This document shows, piece by piece, positions 1-9,637 of a stretch of 64,000 nucleotides of DNA (positions within the stretch are counted from its first letter, which is position 1; each line of letters opens with the position of its first letter). Position numbers and translations under genes: made by a program. Origin of the DNA: Bacillota bacterium. GTDB lineage: Bacteria > Bacillota > Clostridia > Oscillospirales > Acutalibacteraceae. The notes under the pieces were generated by a model. That model saw only the letters and a program-made list of their open reading frames with translations, was not told the origin of the DNA and ran no database searches. Location: contig JAEWDK010000008.1 in the NCBI GenBank assembly GCA_023390175.1, positions 278,085 to 342,084 of the forward strand. Reading direction: 5' to 3'.

Positions 1-1204
1 CTTTTGTAATCTTTTTGCTTTTTATCCAGTCGCAAGCTTCTTGTGAAGTTGAATCCATTTGTTCTAAATTAGTCTTCCCATCTTTATGTATAAGCATATT
101 TGCACAAGCAAGAGAAAAAATTCTTTTATCAAGTTCTATTCCATATAACTGACTGGACATTATTTCTTCTGCCTTTTTTGTATTTATTCCTCCAGCCTTT
201 TTTATCATATTAGACATCGATTTTGTTAAAAAAGCACCGCTACCACATGCAGCGTCTAAGATTCTGTCATCCATATTTACATTTATAAGCCTGTACATAA
301 AAGATGTAACATGGTCAGGTGTAAACACCTGTCCATTTTCAGATTTTCCTTTATATCTGTTAAACTCATTGAAAAAGATGCCCATCACATCTTCTCCGTT
401 CCAATTCTTGGAATTTATTAATTCGGATATTATTTCAACATTTTCTATAAAATCATCAATAGCTTTTTGATTATTAGTAATATTCATTTGAACTTTTGAA
501 TAAGTATCAAGCAATATTTCCAGCTTTTCGTTTTGTTTCTTTGCATTTTCAAGCGACTTAGAAAGTGTATCCAATATAGTGAAATGAAATAGAGAAAATG
601 TCATTCCTTTTGCCAACGGCGCTCCATATCTTTTTGCTACCAAAGCACACGCAGTAAAAACCATTCTATCGTAATAATCATTTACACCAAATTTGAAATG
701 CAAAATATTATTTATCTTCATTGTTGTAAGATAAATCTGTTGTGTGTCAATCTCAAAATCTTCAAACAGTTCTTTATAGAACTGTTTCGGTTGCAAAACT
801 TTAGTAACACTCACATTTTCTTCTTCATTTAAAAATACCTTTGTTTCTTTTCCATTATAAAGAATACCAACTATTTTGGAATACTTAGCACTAGCTATTT
901 TGACATTGTCTTGTAATTCTTTAACAAAAGCTGGACTATTTATATCTTTGTCAGAAGATTTGCTTTCTAAAATAATAGCTACTTCCGTACAATTATCTGG
1001 AAGATACCAGCCATCTGGCTTATGATTACTACCTTTCCCACTAAACCCCAATTTTTTAAATGTTGTTAACTGTCCTGTTCCTTGCTGAACATTACTCTCA
1101 GCTTTGTCAAATTCTAAAAATTGTTTTGCTCCTTTGTGGAAACCATCTTTATCTGTATATCCATCTCTTACTTCATCTTCAGTTAAGCATCTCACCAATG
1201 ACAT
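1..1204 (-). CDS. N6-adenine DNA methylase with N-terminal nuclease-like domain (partial, C-terminus outside window)
   Basis: My translation from the ATG at 1204 runs 401 residues to the window edge without a stop. Residues 291-296 read GQVFTP and 317-325 read DAACGSGAF, the SAM-binding motif I region of HsdM/Eco57I-type N6-adenine methylases. The catalytic NPPY/DPPY motif would lie beyond the edge. Residues 63-64 (PD) followed by E80-S-K82 fit a PD-(D/E)xK nuclease core, so a type IIG or type I-like restriction-methylation enzyme is plausible. A GAGAGGA ribosome site precedes the start. Codon use is strongly AT-rich compared with lysS next door, which suggests horizontal transfer. Target specificity and whether a separate specificity subunit exists cannot be seen. 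Confidence 0.8.
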   Translation of the reverse strand, partial: MSLVRCLTEDEVRDGYTDKDGFHKGAKQFLEFDKAESNVQQGTGQLTTFKKLGFSGKGSNHKPDGWYLPDNCTEVAIILESKSSDKDINSPAFVKELQDNVKIASAKYSKIVGILYNGKETKVFLNEEENVSVTKVLQPKQFYKELFEDFEIDTQQIYLTTMKINNILHFKFGVNDYYDRMVFTACALVAKRYGAPLAKGMTFSLFHFTILDTLSKSLENAKKQNEKLEILLDTYSKVQMNITNNQKAIDDFIENVEIISELINSKNWNGEDVMGIFFNEFNRYKGKSENGQVFTPDHVTSFMYRLINVNMDDRILDAACGSGAFLTKSMSNMIKKAGGINTKKAEEIMSSQLYGIELDKRIFSLACANMLIHKDGKTNLEQMDSTSQEACDWIKSKKITK

Positions 1205-1583
1205 TTATTTTTCCTCTCAATCAATTATAAATTTTTGATGATAAAATTATTTATACCTATCCTCGACAAAGCAAATATAAAGTCTCTCAAATTTTTCTGG
1301 TGCTGTTATGTATAGGAATAACAGGTAAAAATGCAGCAGTAAAAGCCTTTAAATAACTGCATTTATGATTTCAATATTAATTGTCAGATATTCATTACCG
1401 ACAGCAGTAATCATTTCCACTCGTTTCATTGCTAACACTCTGTCATTCTTCCAAATAGTATAAAACCGGCAGGTTTCCCCACCGGTTTAACATCAGCTTT
1501 CCATCATCTCATAAAAATCGGTCGTAAACTGGTGGTAGTCATGTAAAGTTGGCTCCCTGAAAGACTTGCTTTTAAGCCATTCT
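1205..1583. other. Intergenic region at the edge of the AT-rich island
   Basis: No convincing gene. The sequence is AT-rich up to about 1540 and then changes to the GC-richer composition of lysS. It holds a hairpin at 1463-1488 (listed separately). No direct repeat or attachment site was recognised. Confidence 0.5.
1463..1488 (-). terminator. Probable terminator of greA-lysS
   Basis: On the minus strand a 7-bp stem AAACCGG/CCGGTTT is followed by TTAT. It lies about 95 nt beyond the lysS stop. The U-tract is weak, so efficiency is uncertain. Confidence 0.45.
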
Positions 1584-3095
1584 TTATTCCTTAGGCTTCA
1601 TGGTTGGGAACAGCAGCACGTCACGGATGGAGGCGCTGTCGGTCAGGAGCATGACCAAACGGTCAACACCCATGCCCATTCCGCCTGTCGGCGGCATGCC
1701 GTATTCCAGCGCGGTCAGGAAGTCCTCGTCAATCATGTTTGCTTCCTCATCGCCCGCGGCGCGCAGTTCCATTTGGCGCATAAAGCGCTCACGCTGGTCA
1801 ATCGGGTCGTTGAGCTCGGAATACGCGTTTGCCAGCTCGCGGCGCGTAATAAACAGCTCAAAGCGTTCCACCAGCTCCGGGCAGCTCTGCTTGCGCTTGG
1901 TAAGCGGGGAAACCTCAACCGGATAATCATAAATAAAGGTCGGCTGCAAAAGCTGTTCCTCTACCTTTTCTTCAAATGCAAGCGACATAATATCGCCCCA
2001 CAGGTCAGTCTTTTTCGGCACGATGCCAAGCTCCCCGGCCACTTCCTTCGCCTTTTCGGTGTCGCCCTTGAAGGACAGGAAGTCCACGCCCGTGTATTCC
2101 TTTATCGCGTCGTTCATGGAAAGGCGCTTAAACGGAACGGCAAGGCTGATTTCTTCCCCCTGATAGGTAATCTGGTCGGTTCCGCACGCTTTCAGCGCGC
2201 AGGCGTTGATCATATTCTCCGTCAGTTCCATCATGCCGTGGTAATCGGTGTAAGCTTCGTACAGCTCCACAGTGGTAAATTCCGGATTATGCTTTACGTC
2301 CATACCCTCGTTGCGGAAAATACGGCCGATTTCATAAACGCGCTCCATTCCGCCGACAATCAGCCGCTTTAAATGCAGCTCGGTGGCAATGCGCAGGTAC
2401 ATGTCCATGTCCAATGTGTTGTGGTGCGTAATAAACGGCCTTGCCGCCGCGCCGCCCGCAATGGTGTTCAATACCGGGGTTTCAACCTCAATGTAATCCC
2501 TGCTGTCAAGGAAACGGCGCATGGTGCCGATAATTTCGCTGCGCTTTACGAAGGTATCCTTCACTTCCGGGTTCACAATCAGGTCAATGTAGCGCTGACG
2601 GTAGCGCAGGTCGGTGTCCTTCAGGCCGTGGAATTTTTCCGGCATGGGGAGCAGCGATTTGGAAAGCAGGAAAATTTCTTTTGCATGAACGGAAATTTCC
2701 CCTCTGCGGGTTTTGAATACATAGCCCTTTACGCAGATAATGTCGCCCAGGTCCCAGTAATTCTTTAAATCGCTGTAGCTTTCCTCGCCGACCTGGTCTA
2801 TTTTAAGGTAAACCTGCATTCTGCCTGTGCGGTCATAAATATCCATAAAGCTGGCCTTGCCCATGTCGCGCCAGCTCATTACGCGGCCTGCAATGCACAC
2901 ATCTTTATTTTCAAGCTCTTCAAACCGGTCGCGGATTTCCTGCATGGATGTGTCGCGCGGGCAAGTGGTAATAAAGAACGGATCCTTACCCGCCTGCTGC
3001 AGCGCGCTCAGCTTGTCCCTGCGGATTTTCAGCAGCTCGCTCAGGTCCTGCTCCGGCTCGGCTGATTCGATGGATTGGTTTGTCTTGTCGCTCAT
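1584..3095 (-). CDS. lysS: Lysine--tRNA ligase (class II)
   Basis: Charges tRNA-Lys in the cytosol. The 503-residue protein has an N-terminal OB-fold anticodon-binding domain (about residues 50-160) and a class II catalytic domain with motif 2 ([15 protein letters not shown]) and motif 3 ([13 protein letters not shown]) near the C-terminus, the usual length for bacterial LysS. I place the start at the ATG at 3095 because GGAGAG lies 6 nt upstream. An in-frame ATG at 3131 has no such site. It lies 79 nt downstream of greA on the same strand, a common Clostridia arrangement, and is probably co-transcribed with it. Confidence 0.95.
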   Translation of the reverse strand: MSDKTNQSIESAEPEQDLSELLKIRRDKLSALQQAGKDPFFITTCPRDTSMQEIRDRFEELENKDVCIAGRVMSWRDMGKASFMDIYDRTGRMQVYLKIDQVGEESYSDLKNYWDLGDIICVKGYVFKTRRGEISVHAKEIFLLSKSLLPMPEKFHGLKDTDLRYRQRYIDLIVNPEVKDTFVKRSEIIGTMRRFLDSRDYIEVETPVLNTIAGGAAARPFITHHNTLDMDMYLRIATELHLKRLIVGGMERVYEIGRIFRNEGMDVKHNPEFTTVELYEAYTDYHGMMELTENMINACALKACGTDQITYQGEEISLAVPFKRLSMNDAIKEYTGVDFLSFKGDTEKAKEVAGELGIVPKKTDLWGDIMSLAFEEKVEEQLLQPTFIYDYPVEVSPLTKRKQSCPELVERFELFITRRELANAYSELNDPIDQRERFMRQMELRAAGDEEANMIDEDFLTALEYGMPPTGGMGMGVDRLVMLLTDSASIRDVLLFPTMKPKE

Positions 3096-3174
3096 TTTTA
3101 ACTCTCCTAAACCTTTATTGTTCATAATCATTGAAAAAGGGGCAGGGTGAACCCGTCACTCCCGCCCCCGCAAA

Positions 3175-3660
3175 TTATTTGGATATGGCAAGAACCTCAT
3201 ACTCCATGGACCCGGCCGGCACTTCAACACCAATCTTGTCGCCGATTCCGTGACCCAGAAGGGCCTTCCCTACCAGGGATTCATCCGAAATATTTCCTGT
3301 GAGCGGGTCGGCTTCATTGGAACCGACTAATTTATAATTGGCAACGCTGCTGCTGCCGGTGGCCGGGTTCGTCACCCTGACTTCTATTTTGGAGCCAATG
3401 TGAATATTCTCATTGCTCAGTTCATCCTCATCGATTACCTTAACATTTTTGAGCATGACCTCAATGTCGGCGATACGCGCCTCAACAATGGCCTGGTCGT
3501 TTTTCGCCTCGTCATATTCACTGTTTTCAGACAAATCGCCGAAGGAAAGAGCCACTTTAATTTTTTCCGCTACTTCTTTCCGTTTTACACTTTTTAATTC
3601 CTCAAGCTCGTCTTCAAGCTTGTCAAGACCTTCTTTTGTCAGGATAACCTGTTTAACCAT
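3175..3660 (-). CDS. greA: Transcription elongation factor GreA
   Basis: Stimulates cleavage of backtracked RNA by RNA polymerase. The 161 residues match the family length. The N-terminal coiled coil (about 1-75) carries the tip sequence GDLSENSEYDEAKNDQ, whose acidic residues coordinate the catalytic Mg ion. A C-terminal FKBP-like domain follows. The start at 3660 is supported by AAGGTGGGA just upstream; a longer frame from 3696 lacks a ribosome site. A near-perfect sigma-A promoter lies at 3721-3749. Confidence 0.95.
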   Translation of the reverse strand: MVKQVILTKEGLDKLEDELEELKSVKRKEVAEKIKVALSFGDLSENSEYDEAKNDQAIVEARIADIEVMLKNVKVIDEDELSNENIHIGSKIEVRVTNPATGSSSVANYKLVGSNEADPLTGNISDESLVGKALLGHGIGDKIGVEVPAGSMEYEVLAISK

Positions 3661-3720
3661 ATAGAATCCCACCTTCTCAATGCAAATACCTTGCATAATC
3701 TATAAAACAATAATAGATAT

Positions 3721-3749
3721 ATTATAGTGAACCATTGGCATTCTGTCAA
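3721..3749 (-). promoter_or_regulatory. Sigma-A promoter of greA-lysS
   Basis: Minus strand shows TTGACA (3744-3749), a 17-bp spacer and TATAAT (3721-3726), both boxes matching consensus exactly. Transcription should start near 3714, about 50 nt before the greA ATG. Confidence 0.85.
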
Positions 3750-3872
3750 CACCGACAGGCACAAAGTAAACAGTATTATTTACACGCGACAAAGTTAATC
3801 ACACGCGTCTGAACGGGACGGTCCATGCCGTTTTTTCCGAAAAATGCAAACCGTGGCCGGCTGAATGAAAAC

Positions 3873-3895
3873 AGGGATATGCAACGCATATCCCT
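3873..3895 (-). terminator. Terminator of the ftsEX-M23-S41 operon
   Basis: A 10-bp perfect stem AGGGATATGC/GCATATCCCT with a 3-nt loop, followed on the minus strand by GTTTTCATT, lies about 30 nt after the S41 stop codon. Confidence 0.75.
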
Positions 3896-3923
3896 AAATT
3901 GCAGGTAAGGCAGCAGACTGCGG

Positions 3924-5267
3924 TCAGTCCGCCGCCGCGGCCGGCTGAGAAGCAGCCGCGGCGGCCGCACCGGAAGCAGCTGTGCTCCCCGGTGTTTTTT
4001 CCACTGCGGCGCCCTGGCGGATTAACGCGGAAACGGCAGCCTGCAGCTGCGGGTCCTGCTCCCCCGCAAGCTGGTTCTTCACAAGAAGCGACTGCTGCGC
4101 GTCGGTCAGTTCTTTGTTCACATCCACATCAATGCCTTTTCCGCTGAACACCGCGCCGTTCAGCGTAAGATAATTTGCAACGGAAATAACGATTGCCGAG
4201 CCGTCGGAAAGAGGCACCACTTCATCCTTTGTTCCGTACCCCGCGGTTTTTTCCCCGATCAAAAGGCCCTTTTTATAGTCCTTGATGTCGGATGCGAAAA
4301 TCTCGGCGGCGCCAAAGGTATTACGGTCCACAATCACGCTGACGGGCAAATTCACTTCATTGGAATTCGAGGTGTATTCCACTGTCGTTTTTCCGGATTT
4401 ATCCTTATAGCTGACAACGTTGCCCGCCGGAAGCAGCGTGTCGAGCATTGCCGACATTCCTTTTATGCTGCCGCCGGAATTGCTGCGCAGGTCTATTATA
4501 ATGCCCGCTGCGCCCGATTTAATGCGCGCCGCAAGCGCCGTATTAAATTGTTCCGCATTGCTGTCGGTAAATTCAGATATTTTCAGGTAGGCAACATTGC
4601 CGTTAATCATGGAGGACGCAATCGTCTGCTCGGCGTATTCCGCCCTGGTAACCGTAATGCTGAGCGTTTCCGCCTTCGGCGCGGCGGCACTTGCGGCGGA
4701 GGACGCCGAGGAACTGCCGGAAGGGGCGGCATCTTTACGCAGAATGCCGAGCTTCACTTTTGAGCCTGCGACTCCGTCCAGCATGTTGAGTGCGTCACCG
4801 TAAGTCAGGCGAAGAATCTCCTTGCCGTCCATGCTTACAATCGTATCGCCCTTTTTTATGCCGCTTTTTTCAGCGGGTGAATTCGGCAGCACCTGAATGA
4901 CTTCCATATTGCCGTCGCCGTCCCGAACCGTCTTGATTCCCACGCCGATGCTCTTGTCATTGTTGCCGCTCAGGTAAGCCTTGTATTTTTCAGCGGATAG
5001 ATACTTCGCGTGGGAATCCCCAAGGCCCGCCAGGTAACCGGCGCTGATCCCGTCATTCAAAGCGGTTTCATTGATCGTACCGATATATTCCTGCCTTGCC
5101 TTTTGGTCAATTTCACTCAGCTTGGTGTACATTGCCTGGCGCTCGTTCACATCCGCCATTTTTGCGTTAAAGTTTTTCATGGCGTACTCATAAGTGAGCG
5201 ATACGGTGACTGCGGCTGAAACGGCGACAAGGGCGACAGCCGCACCCAAAGACAGCTTCTTGCTCAT
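3924..5267 (-). CDS. S41 (CtpA-like) family protein, probably catalytically inactive
   Basis: The 447 residues comprise a signal anchor (about 7-25), an S41 N-terminal region, a PDZ domain (about 106-175), an Ala/Ser-rich insert (181-197), the S41 core and an Ala-rich tail. The fold signature LRSNSGG (260-266) is kept. Where active CtpA-type proteases carry the nucleophile in a SASASE-like motif, this protein has DRNTFGAAE with glycine at 319. Where they have the general-base lysine in TxGKG it reads TAGYG with tyrosine at 344. I infer a pseudoprotease, perhaps a binding partner for the upstream M23 hydrolase. Last gene of the ftsE-ftsX-M23 operon. The ATG at 5267 has only a weak, distant ribosome site. 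Confidence 0.8.
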   Translation of the reverse strand: MSKKLSLGAAVALVAVSAAVTVSLTYEYAMKNFNAKMADVNERQAMYTKLSEIDQKARQEYIGTINETALNDGISAGYLAGLGDSHAKYLSAEKYKAYLSGNNDKSIGVGIKTVRDGDGNMEVIQVLPNSPAEKSGIKKGDTIVSMDGKEILRLTYGDALNMLDGVAGSKVKLGILRKDAAPSGSSSASSAASAAAPKAETLSITVTRAEYAEQTIASSMINGNVAYLKISEFTDSNAEQFNTALAARIKSGAAGIIIDLRSNSGGSIKGMSAMLDTLLPAGNVVSYKDKSGKTTVEYTSNSNEVNLPVSVIVDRNTFGAAEIFASDIKDYKKGLLIGEKTAGYGTKDEVVPLSDGSAIVISVANYLTLNGAVFSGKGIDVDVNKELTDAQQSLLVKNQLAGEQDPQLQAAVSALIRQGAAVEKTPGSTAASGAAAAAASQPAAAAD

Positions 5268-5308
5268 ATTGAATTGATCATCCCTTACTGTTGGATTTCA
5301 GTCCGTTA

Positions 5309-6499
5309 TCACCTGCTGAACCAGTTCAGCGGATTTTTCGCAACACCGCCCACGCGGATTTCGAAGTGCAGATGCGGCCCGGTGGAATCCCCCGTGCTGC
5401 CGACATAAGCGATTACCTGCCCCTTTGTCACGTTGGCACCCGTGCTTACCACAACGCTGCTGCAGTGGCCGTAAAGGGTGGAATACCCGCCGCCGTGGTC
5501 AATCGCGACCACATTTCCGTATCCGCCGTACCCGGTACCGTAATTGCCCCAGCCGGCCATCATTACTCTTCCGGAATCGGCTGCCACAATTGCCTTGCCG
5601 TAAACGCCGGCGGATGAAATATCAATGCCCTTGTGCAGGCTGCCCCAGCGGTAGCCATAGCCGCTGGTAACGCTGTTGACCCCCGGCACAGGCCACGTAA
5701 AGTTGCCCTTGCTGGTGTAACCGCCGCTGCCGCTTGAGCCGCTGTGCGACGCGTAATAATCTTTATACCACTGGTCCATTGCCGCTTCAACCTGCTTGTT
5801 CTGTTTTTCAAGCGCGGCGCCCGCAGCCTGTGCGGAAGACACATCCGCGGCAAGCTCGGCAATGACCGACTGGGTTTCTTTCACCAGCGAGGTCAGTTCA
5901 TTCTGTTTGCTGTCAAGCGCCACCTTCGCCTGTGCCACGTTCTGGCGGTTCGTTTCAATGGCCGCTTTCTGCGTTTTGATGCTCTCCATATCGGATCTGA
6001 GCGTATTGATCAAATCTGTGTCATGTGTTGTAATGGCCTTGATTGCCTCGGATTTATCCGCTAAATCCATTATGTTTTTTGCATTGAGAATAATTTCAAG
6101 ATTGGACGCCTGCCCGGTAAGGTAAAGCGCATGCAGTCTTTCCTTCAGCTTTTCATAGTTGGAGGCAATCGTTTTTTGCTTGGCGGCAATCTGCGATTCC
6201 TTTTCATTGATATCCTTGTCCAGCGCCGCAACCTGCTGGTTTAAAACGTCAATCTGGCTTTGCACTGTGCCCACCTGCGCGTCCAGTGCGTCTTTATACG
6301 CCTGCTTATTGGCTTTATCCGCTTTCAGGGATTTCAGCTTTGCCGCGTTGTCAGCCTGCTTTTTTTTCAGCGCAGCCTGCTGCTGCTGCAGCGCGGAAAT
6401 GCTAGTTGCGGAAGCGGGCGGCATAATTTGGGGCGTAAGCAATACGGTAAGCGCCAGAGCGGCGCAAATCATCCCTTTTACAAATTTTTTACCAGCCAA
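5309..6499 (-). CDS. EnvC-like murein hydrolase activator / M23 peptidase with coiled coil
   Basis: Secreted cell-wall endopeptidase, or activator, expected to be controlled by FtsEX. A signal peptide (1-31) ends in ASA. Long coiled coils follow (about 33-110 and 150-245), then a Ser/Gly linker and a LytM/M23 domain with the zinc ligands H289, D293 and H376-x-H378 intact, so it should be an active hydrolase. The start is a TTG at 6499 inside the ftsX stop region (11-nt overlap), preceded by GGAGGGG, which implies translational coupling. A 41-nt gap separates it from the S41 gene downstream. Confidence 0.9.
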   Translation of the reverse strand: MAGKKFVKGMICAALALTVLLTPQIMPPASATSISALQQQQAALKKKQADNAAKLKSLKADKANKQAYKDALDAQVGTVQSQIDVLNQQVAALDKDINEKESQIAAKQKTIASNYEKLKERLHALYLTGQASNLEIILNAKNIMDLADKSEAIKAITTHDTDLINTLRSDMESIKTQKAAIETNRQNVAQAKVALDSKQNELTSLVKETQSVIAELAADVSSAQAAGAALEKQNKQVEAAMDQWYKDYYASHSGSSGSGGYTSKGNFTWPVPGVNSVTSGYGYRWGSLHKGIDISSAGVYGKAIVAADSGRVMMAGWGNYGTGYGGYGNVVAIDHGGGYSTLYGHCSSVVVSTGANVTKGQVIAYVGSTGDSTGPHLHFEIRVGGVAKNPLNWFSR

Positions 6500-7403
6500 C
6501 TACATCCCCTCCTTCTTTCTTCAAATACCTTCCGATGGAAATCATCCCGCCGACCGCGCCGAACAGCGTGCCCGCAAGAATAAACGCAAGGGTAATTTTC
6601 CATTCGACGGAGCCAATGTCAATCGGAGTAAACAGCGTAATCGATGTAACCACCGACAGCATCTTATTGTAAGCCAAATTTAAAAGCAGGCTTGCAACCG
6701 CGCCCGAAACAAGCCCGATAATAATTCCTTCCACAACGAACGGCACCCGCACGAACCAGTTGGTCGCACCGACGGATTTCATAATGCTGATTTCCGTGCG
6801 GCGGGAGAACATTGTAACGCGAATGGTGTTTGAAATAATAAAGAGCGACACCAAACTAAGTAAAATAACAATCCAGAATCCTGCGGTCGTAATCAGGCCG
6901 TCCAGATTTGTCAGCTTCTGTGCGATGTCGGAATAGTCATTGATTGTGTCCACACCGGGAATCTTCTTGATTTGGGCCGCCGTCTGCTTGTATTGCGACA
7001 AATCCTTGAAAGACACTTTAAATGCGTCGGGCAGCGGGTTTTCCTTACCCGTCATTCCCTGCAGCATGGTTCCGTCTTTATCACCCAGAATATTCATGTA
7101 CTGCTGAATCGCTTCATCCTTCGGAACAAACTCACAGGTTGCGATGTTTTCCAGCTTTTTAATTTCTTCACCGGCCTTAATCGCCGACAGTGTGGGCATT
7201 CCCTGCTTCATGTAAACTCTGACCGAGTTGTTTCCTTCAATGGATTTCATCGCGGTATTGATATTCATTGAAAAAAGCACCGCGGCGCCTGTTAACAGCA
7301 GGCAGGAAACCAGTACGCCGACCGAAGCGAACGACATGGTGCGGTTGCTCCAGATATTCTTGATTCCCTCTTTTGCAAGGTATTTTAAGCTTCTAATCTT
7401 CAT
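6489..7403 (-). CDS. ftsX: Cell division ABC transporter permease FtsX
   Basis: Membrane half of the FtsEX complex, which transmits ATP hydrolysis to a periplasm-facing wall hydrolase during division. The 304 residues show a cytoplasmic N-terminus, TM1 at about 23-44, a large extracellular loop to about 172, and three more TM segments (about 173-194, 217-245, 271-295), the standard FtsX topology. It overlaps ftsE by 11 nt and the M23 gene by 11 nt, which indicates a tightly coupled operon. Confidence 0.93.
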   Translation of the reverse strand: MKIRSLKYLAKEGIKNIWSNRTMSFASVGVLVSCLLLTGAAVLFSMNINTAMKSIEGNNSVRVYMKQGMPTLSAIKAGEEIKKLENIATCEFVPKDEAIQQYMNILGDKDGTMLQGMTGKENPLPDAFKVSFKDLSQYKQTAAQIKKIPGVDTINDYSDIAQKLTNLDGLITTAGFWIVILLSLVSLFIISNTIRVTMFSRRTEISIMKSVGATNWFVRVPFVVEGIIIGLVSGAVASLLLNLAYNKMLSVVTSITLFTPIDIGSVEWKITLAFILAGTLFGAVGGMISIGRYLKKEGGDVVGW

Positions 7404-8079
7404 GGGGCACCTCCTGTGAGGCAGTGTCCGCTACAATTTCCCCGTCGTGGATTTCGACCACCCTGCGGTGAAAATGTTTTACCAGCGAATGCTCATGCGT
7501 TACCATCAGTATTGTGGTGCCGCGCCGGTTAATTTCGCTGAGCAAATCCACAATTTCAAACGACAGCGCGGGGTCCACATTGCCCGTGGGCTCGTCCGCA
7601 ATAATCAGCTTTGGGTTGTTCACCAGCGCGCGGGCAAGGCCCACCCGCTGCTGCTCCCCGCCGGACAGTTCGCTCGGGTGGCACTTTTCTTTGTCCTGTA
7701 AATTAACCAGGCCCAGAATGTATGGCACCCGCTTGCGGATATCCTTCATTGACGCACCGACCACATGCATGGCGAATGCAACATTTTCAAATACGGTCAT
7801 ATTGTCAATCAGGCGGAAATCCTGAAACACAATGCCCATCGTGCGGCGGTAGTACGGCACGTTATGCCGTTTCATTTCGGTGAGCTTCAAATTGTTTACA
7901 ACAATTTCACCTTCGTTTGGCTTTTCCTCGCACATGATCAACTTTAAAAAAGTGCTTTTGCCCGCCCCTGAGGAACCGACAATAAACACGAATTCTCCTT
8001 TTTCAACCTTCAGGTTAACACCCTTCAGCGCCTTTGTTCCATTTGAGTAGGTTTTACTCACATTCTGAAATTCTATCAT
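7393..8079 (-). CDS. ftsE: Cell division ATP-binding protein FtsE
   Basis: ATPase subunit partnering FtsX. The 228 residues contain Walker A GSSGAGKST, the Q-loop in VFQDFRLI, signature LSGGEQQR, Walker B LIIADEPTGN and the switch His in TILMVTHE. The start is the ATG at 8079. First gene of a four-gene cell-wall-hydrolysis operon. An inverted repeat at 8249-8281 sits upstream. Confidence 0.94.
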   Translation of the reverse strand: MIEFQNVSKTYSNGTKALKGVNLKVEKGEFVFIVGSSGAGKSTFLKLIMCEEKPNEGEIVVNNLKLTEMKRHNVPYYRRTMGIVFQDFRLIDNMTVFENVAFAMHVVGASMKDIRKRVPYILGLVNLQDKEKCHPSELSGGEQQRVGLARALVNNPKLIIADEPTGNVDPALSFEIVDLLSEINRRGTTILMVTHEHSLVKHFHRRVVEIHDGEIVADTASQEVPHED

Positions 8080-8248
8080 GCAATCGCTCCATTAATTTTC
8101 GTTCCATTATTCTTACAATGAAAGCCATTCCGCTAACCGCCATCAGTTTAAAAACGGAATTCGTCCTAAAAGCGCAAGTGCAGTTTGCACTGCGTTCGCC
8201 CCAATTTCCAACCATAATTGGCTTTTGGAAAAACAGTACTAAACCAAA

Positions 8249-8281
8249 GCCCATTGGCATGTTTACATAATACCAATGGGC
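8249..8281. repeat. Inverted repeat between the CdaR-like gene and ftsE
   Basis: Perfect 9-bp arms GCCCATTGG/CCAATGGGC with a 15-nt AT-rich centre. It could be a weak terminator for the CdaR-like gene (the minus strand continues with TTTGGTTTAG) or a protein-binding operator ahead of ftsE. Neither is proven. Confidence 0.55.
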
Positions 8282-8356
8282 ATCGGATTTATTATTCTTA
8301 ATTTGAAAATATTTGTAATAAAATTGTAACAATTTTATTCTTTACAAAAAATTATA

Positions 8357-9442
8357 CTAAAACTTAACAGGATTGGAAGAAAGATACTTTTTGACCATTA
8401 AAGCCACTTTAAACACGATTGCATCCTCAAATTCACGCAGATCAAGGCCTGTGATCTTCTTTATTTTTTCAAGACGGTACACAAGGGTGTTCCTGTGGAC
8501 AAATAGCTTGCGCGAGGTTTCGGAAACATTCAGGTTGTTCTCGAAAAAGCGCTGAATTGTGAACAGAGTCTCGTGGTCTAGCGATTCGATGGAACCGCGC
8601 TTGAATACCTCTTTCAGGAACATTTCGCAAAGGGTTGTGGGCAGCTGATAAATCAACCGGGCAATCCCAAGGTTGTCGTAGCTGACAATCGACTTCTCCG
8701 TATCGAACACCTTTCCGACTTCCAGCGCGACCTGTGCTTCTTTAAAGGAGCGCGCCAAATCCTTGATTCCGGTAACAATTGTACCGATGCCAACCACGCA
8801 ATGGGTATAGAACTCACTGGAAAGCGTGTCCACAATGGAGCCGGCCAGCTTGTCCAGGTCCTTCGGTTCGATTCCGGTGCGGATTTCCTTGACCAGGGCA
8901 ATATCGGATTCATTGATATTAATGATAAAGTCTTTGTTCTTGTCCGGGAACAGGTTCTGTACCACATCATAAGCCGAAATGTCGGACTTATTGGTAATTT
9001 TAATCAGCATGCAGACACGGCTCACGTCGGCGTTGAAACGGAGCTCACGTGCTTTGAGGTAAATATCACCCGGAAGGATATTGTCAAGAATCACGTTCTT
9101 GATAAAGTTGCTGCGGTCGTACTTTTCATCATAGTATTGCTTGATGCTGCTCAAGGAAACCGCAAGCAGAGTGGCGTAACGGCCGGCCTCCGGGTCGCTG
9201 CCTGAAACGAAAACCGCGTACTCCGGGCGCGGGCGGCTGCCAAAGGACTTGTAAGTGTAACCATTCACCACGAAGGTGGCAGGTGCGGCAAGCACTTCGC
9301 CAGTAATACTGTCGTTGACTTCGCCGATTCTGCCAAGCTCACTGCATGCTATAATTACCGAGGTTTCATCGATAACGCCGATTGTTCTGTCAATGGCATC
9401 ACGCATCTGGTGGATAACCCCTTGAAATAATCTGTTTGACAT
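8357..9442 (-). CDS. CdaR/PucR-type transcriptional regulator
   Basis: 361 residues. The N-terminal region (about 1-130) resembles the sugar-diacid recognition domain of CdaR; a GGDEF-like middle region of the CdaR type follows. The C-terminus (about 295-350, FFENNLNVSETSRKLFVHRN) is the PucR helix-turn-helix. By family it would be an effector-responsive activator. The effector is unknown, and the neighbouring MsmX-type ATPase hints at carbohydrate metabolism. A good sigma-A promoter lies at 9505-9533, and GTGAGGG precedes the ATG. Confidence 0.85.
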   Translation of the reverse strand: MSNRLFQGVIHQMRDAIDRTIGVIDETSVIIACSELGRIGEVNDSITGEVLAAPATFVVNGYTYKSFGSRPRPEYAVFVSGSDPEAGRYATLLAVSLSSIKQYYDEKYDRSNFIKNVILDNILPGDIYLKARELRFNADVSRVCMLIKITNKSDISAYDVVQNLFPDKNKDFIININESDIALVKEIRTGIEPKDLDKLAGSIVDTLSSEFYTHCVVGIGTIVTGIKDLARSFKEAQVALEVGKVFDTEKSIVSYDNLGIARLIYQLPTTLCEMFLKEVFKRGSIESLDHETLFTIQRFFENNLNVSETSRKLFVHRNTLVYRLEKIKKITGLDLREFEDAIVFKVALMVKKYLSSNPVKF

Positions 9443-9504
9443 GGTATTCCCTCACTTTATCTAATTTGTCTAATCTTTCCGACTGACAATTAAAGGCTAC
9501 ATAC

Positions 9505-9533
9505 ATTTTACATAAATTCCATCGACATTTCAA
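9505..9533 (-). promoter_or_regulatory. Sigma-A promoter of the CdaR-like gene
   Basis: Minus strand TTGAAA (9528-9533), 17-bp spacer, TAAAAT (9505-9510). Confidence 0.7.
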
Positions 9534-9637
9534 CCTACTATTAAAAATTAATGCAAAAAAATATATGGAAACACGCTATTTTACAAAATATTCACAATTT
9601 AAGGATGGATTAACCTCGTTTTGCACCGGTTGCAAGT

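Noticed and set aside
8054..8332. 92-residue frame on the minus strand upstream of ftsE
   Set aside because: It overlaps the ftsE start in another frame, has no ribosome site, and spans the inverted repeat. The composition looks noncoding.
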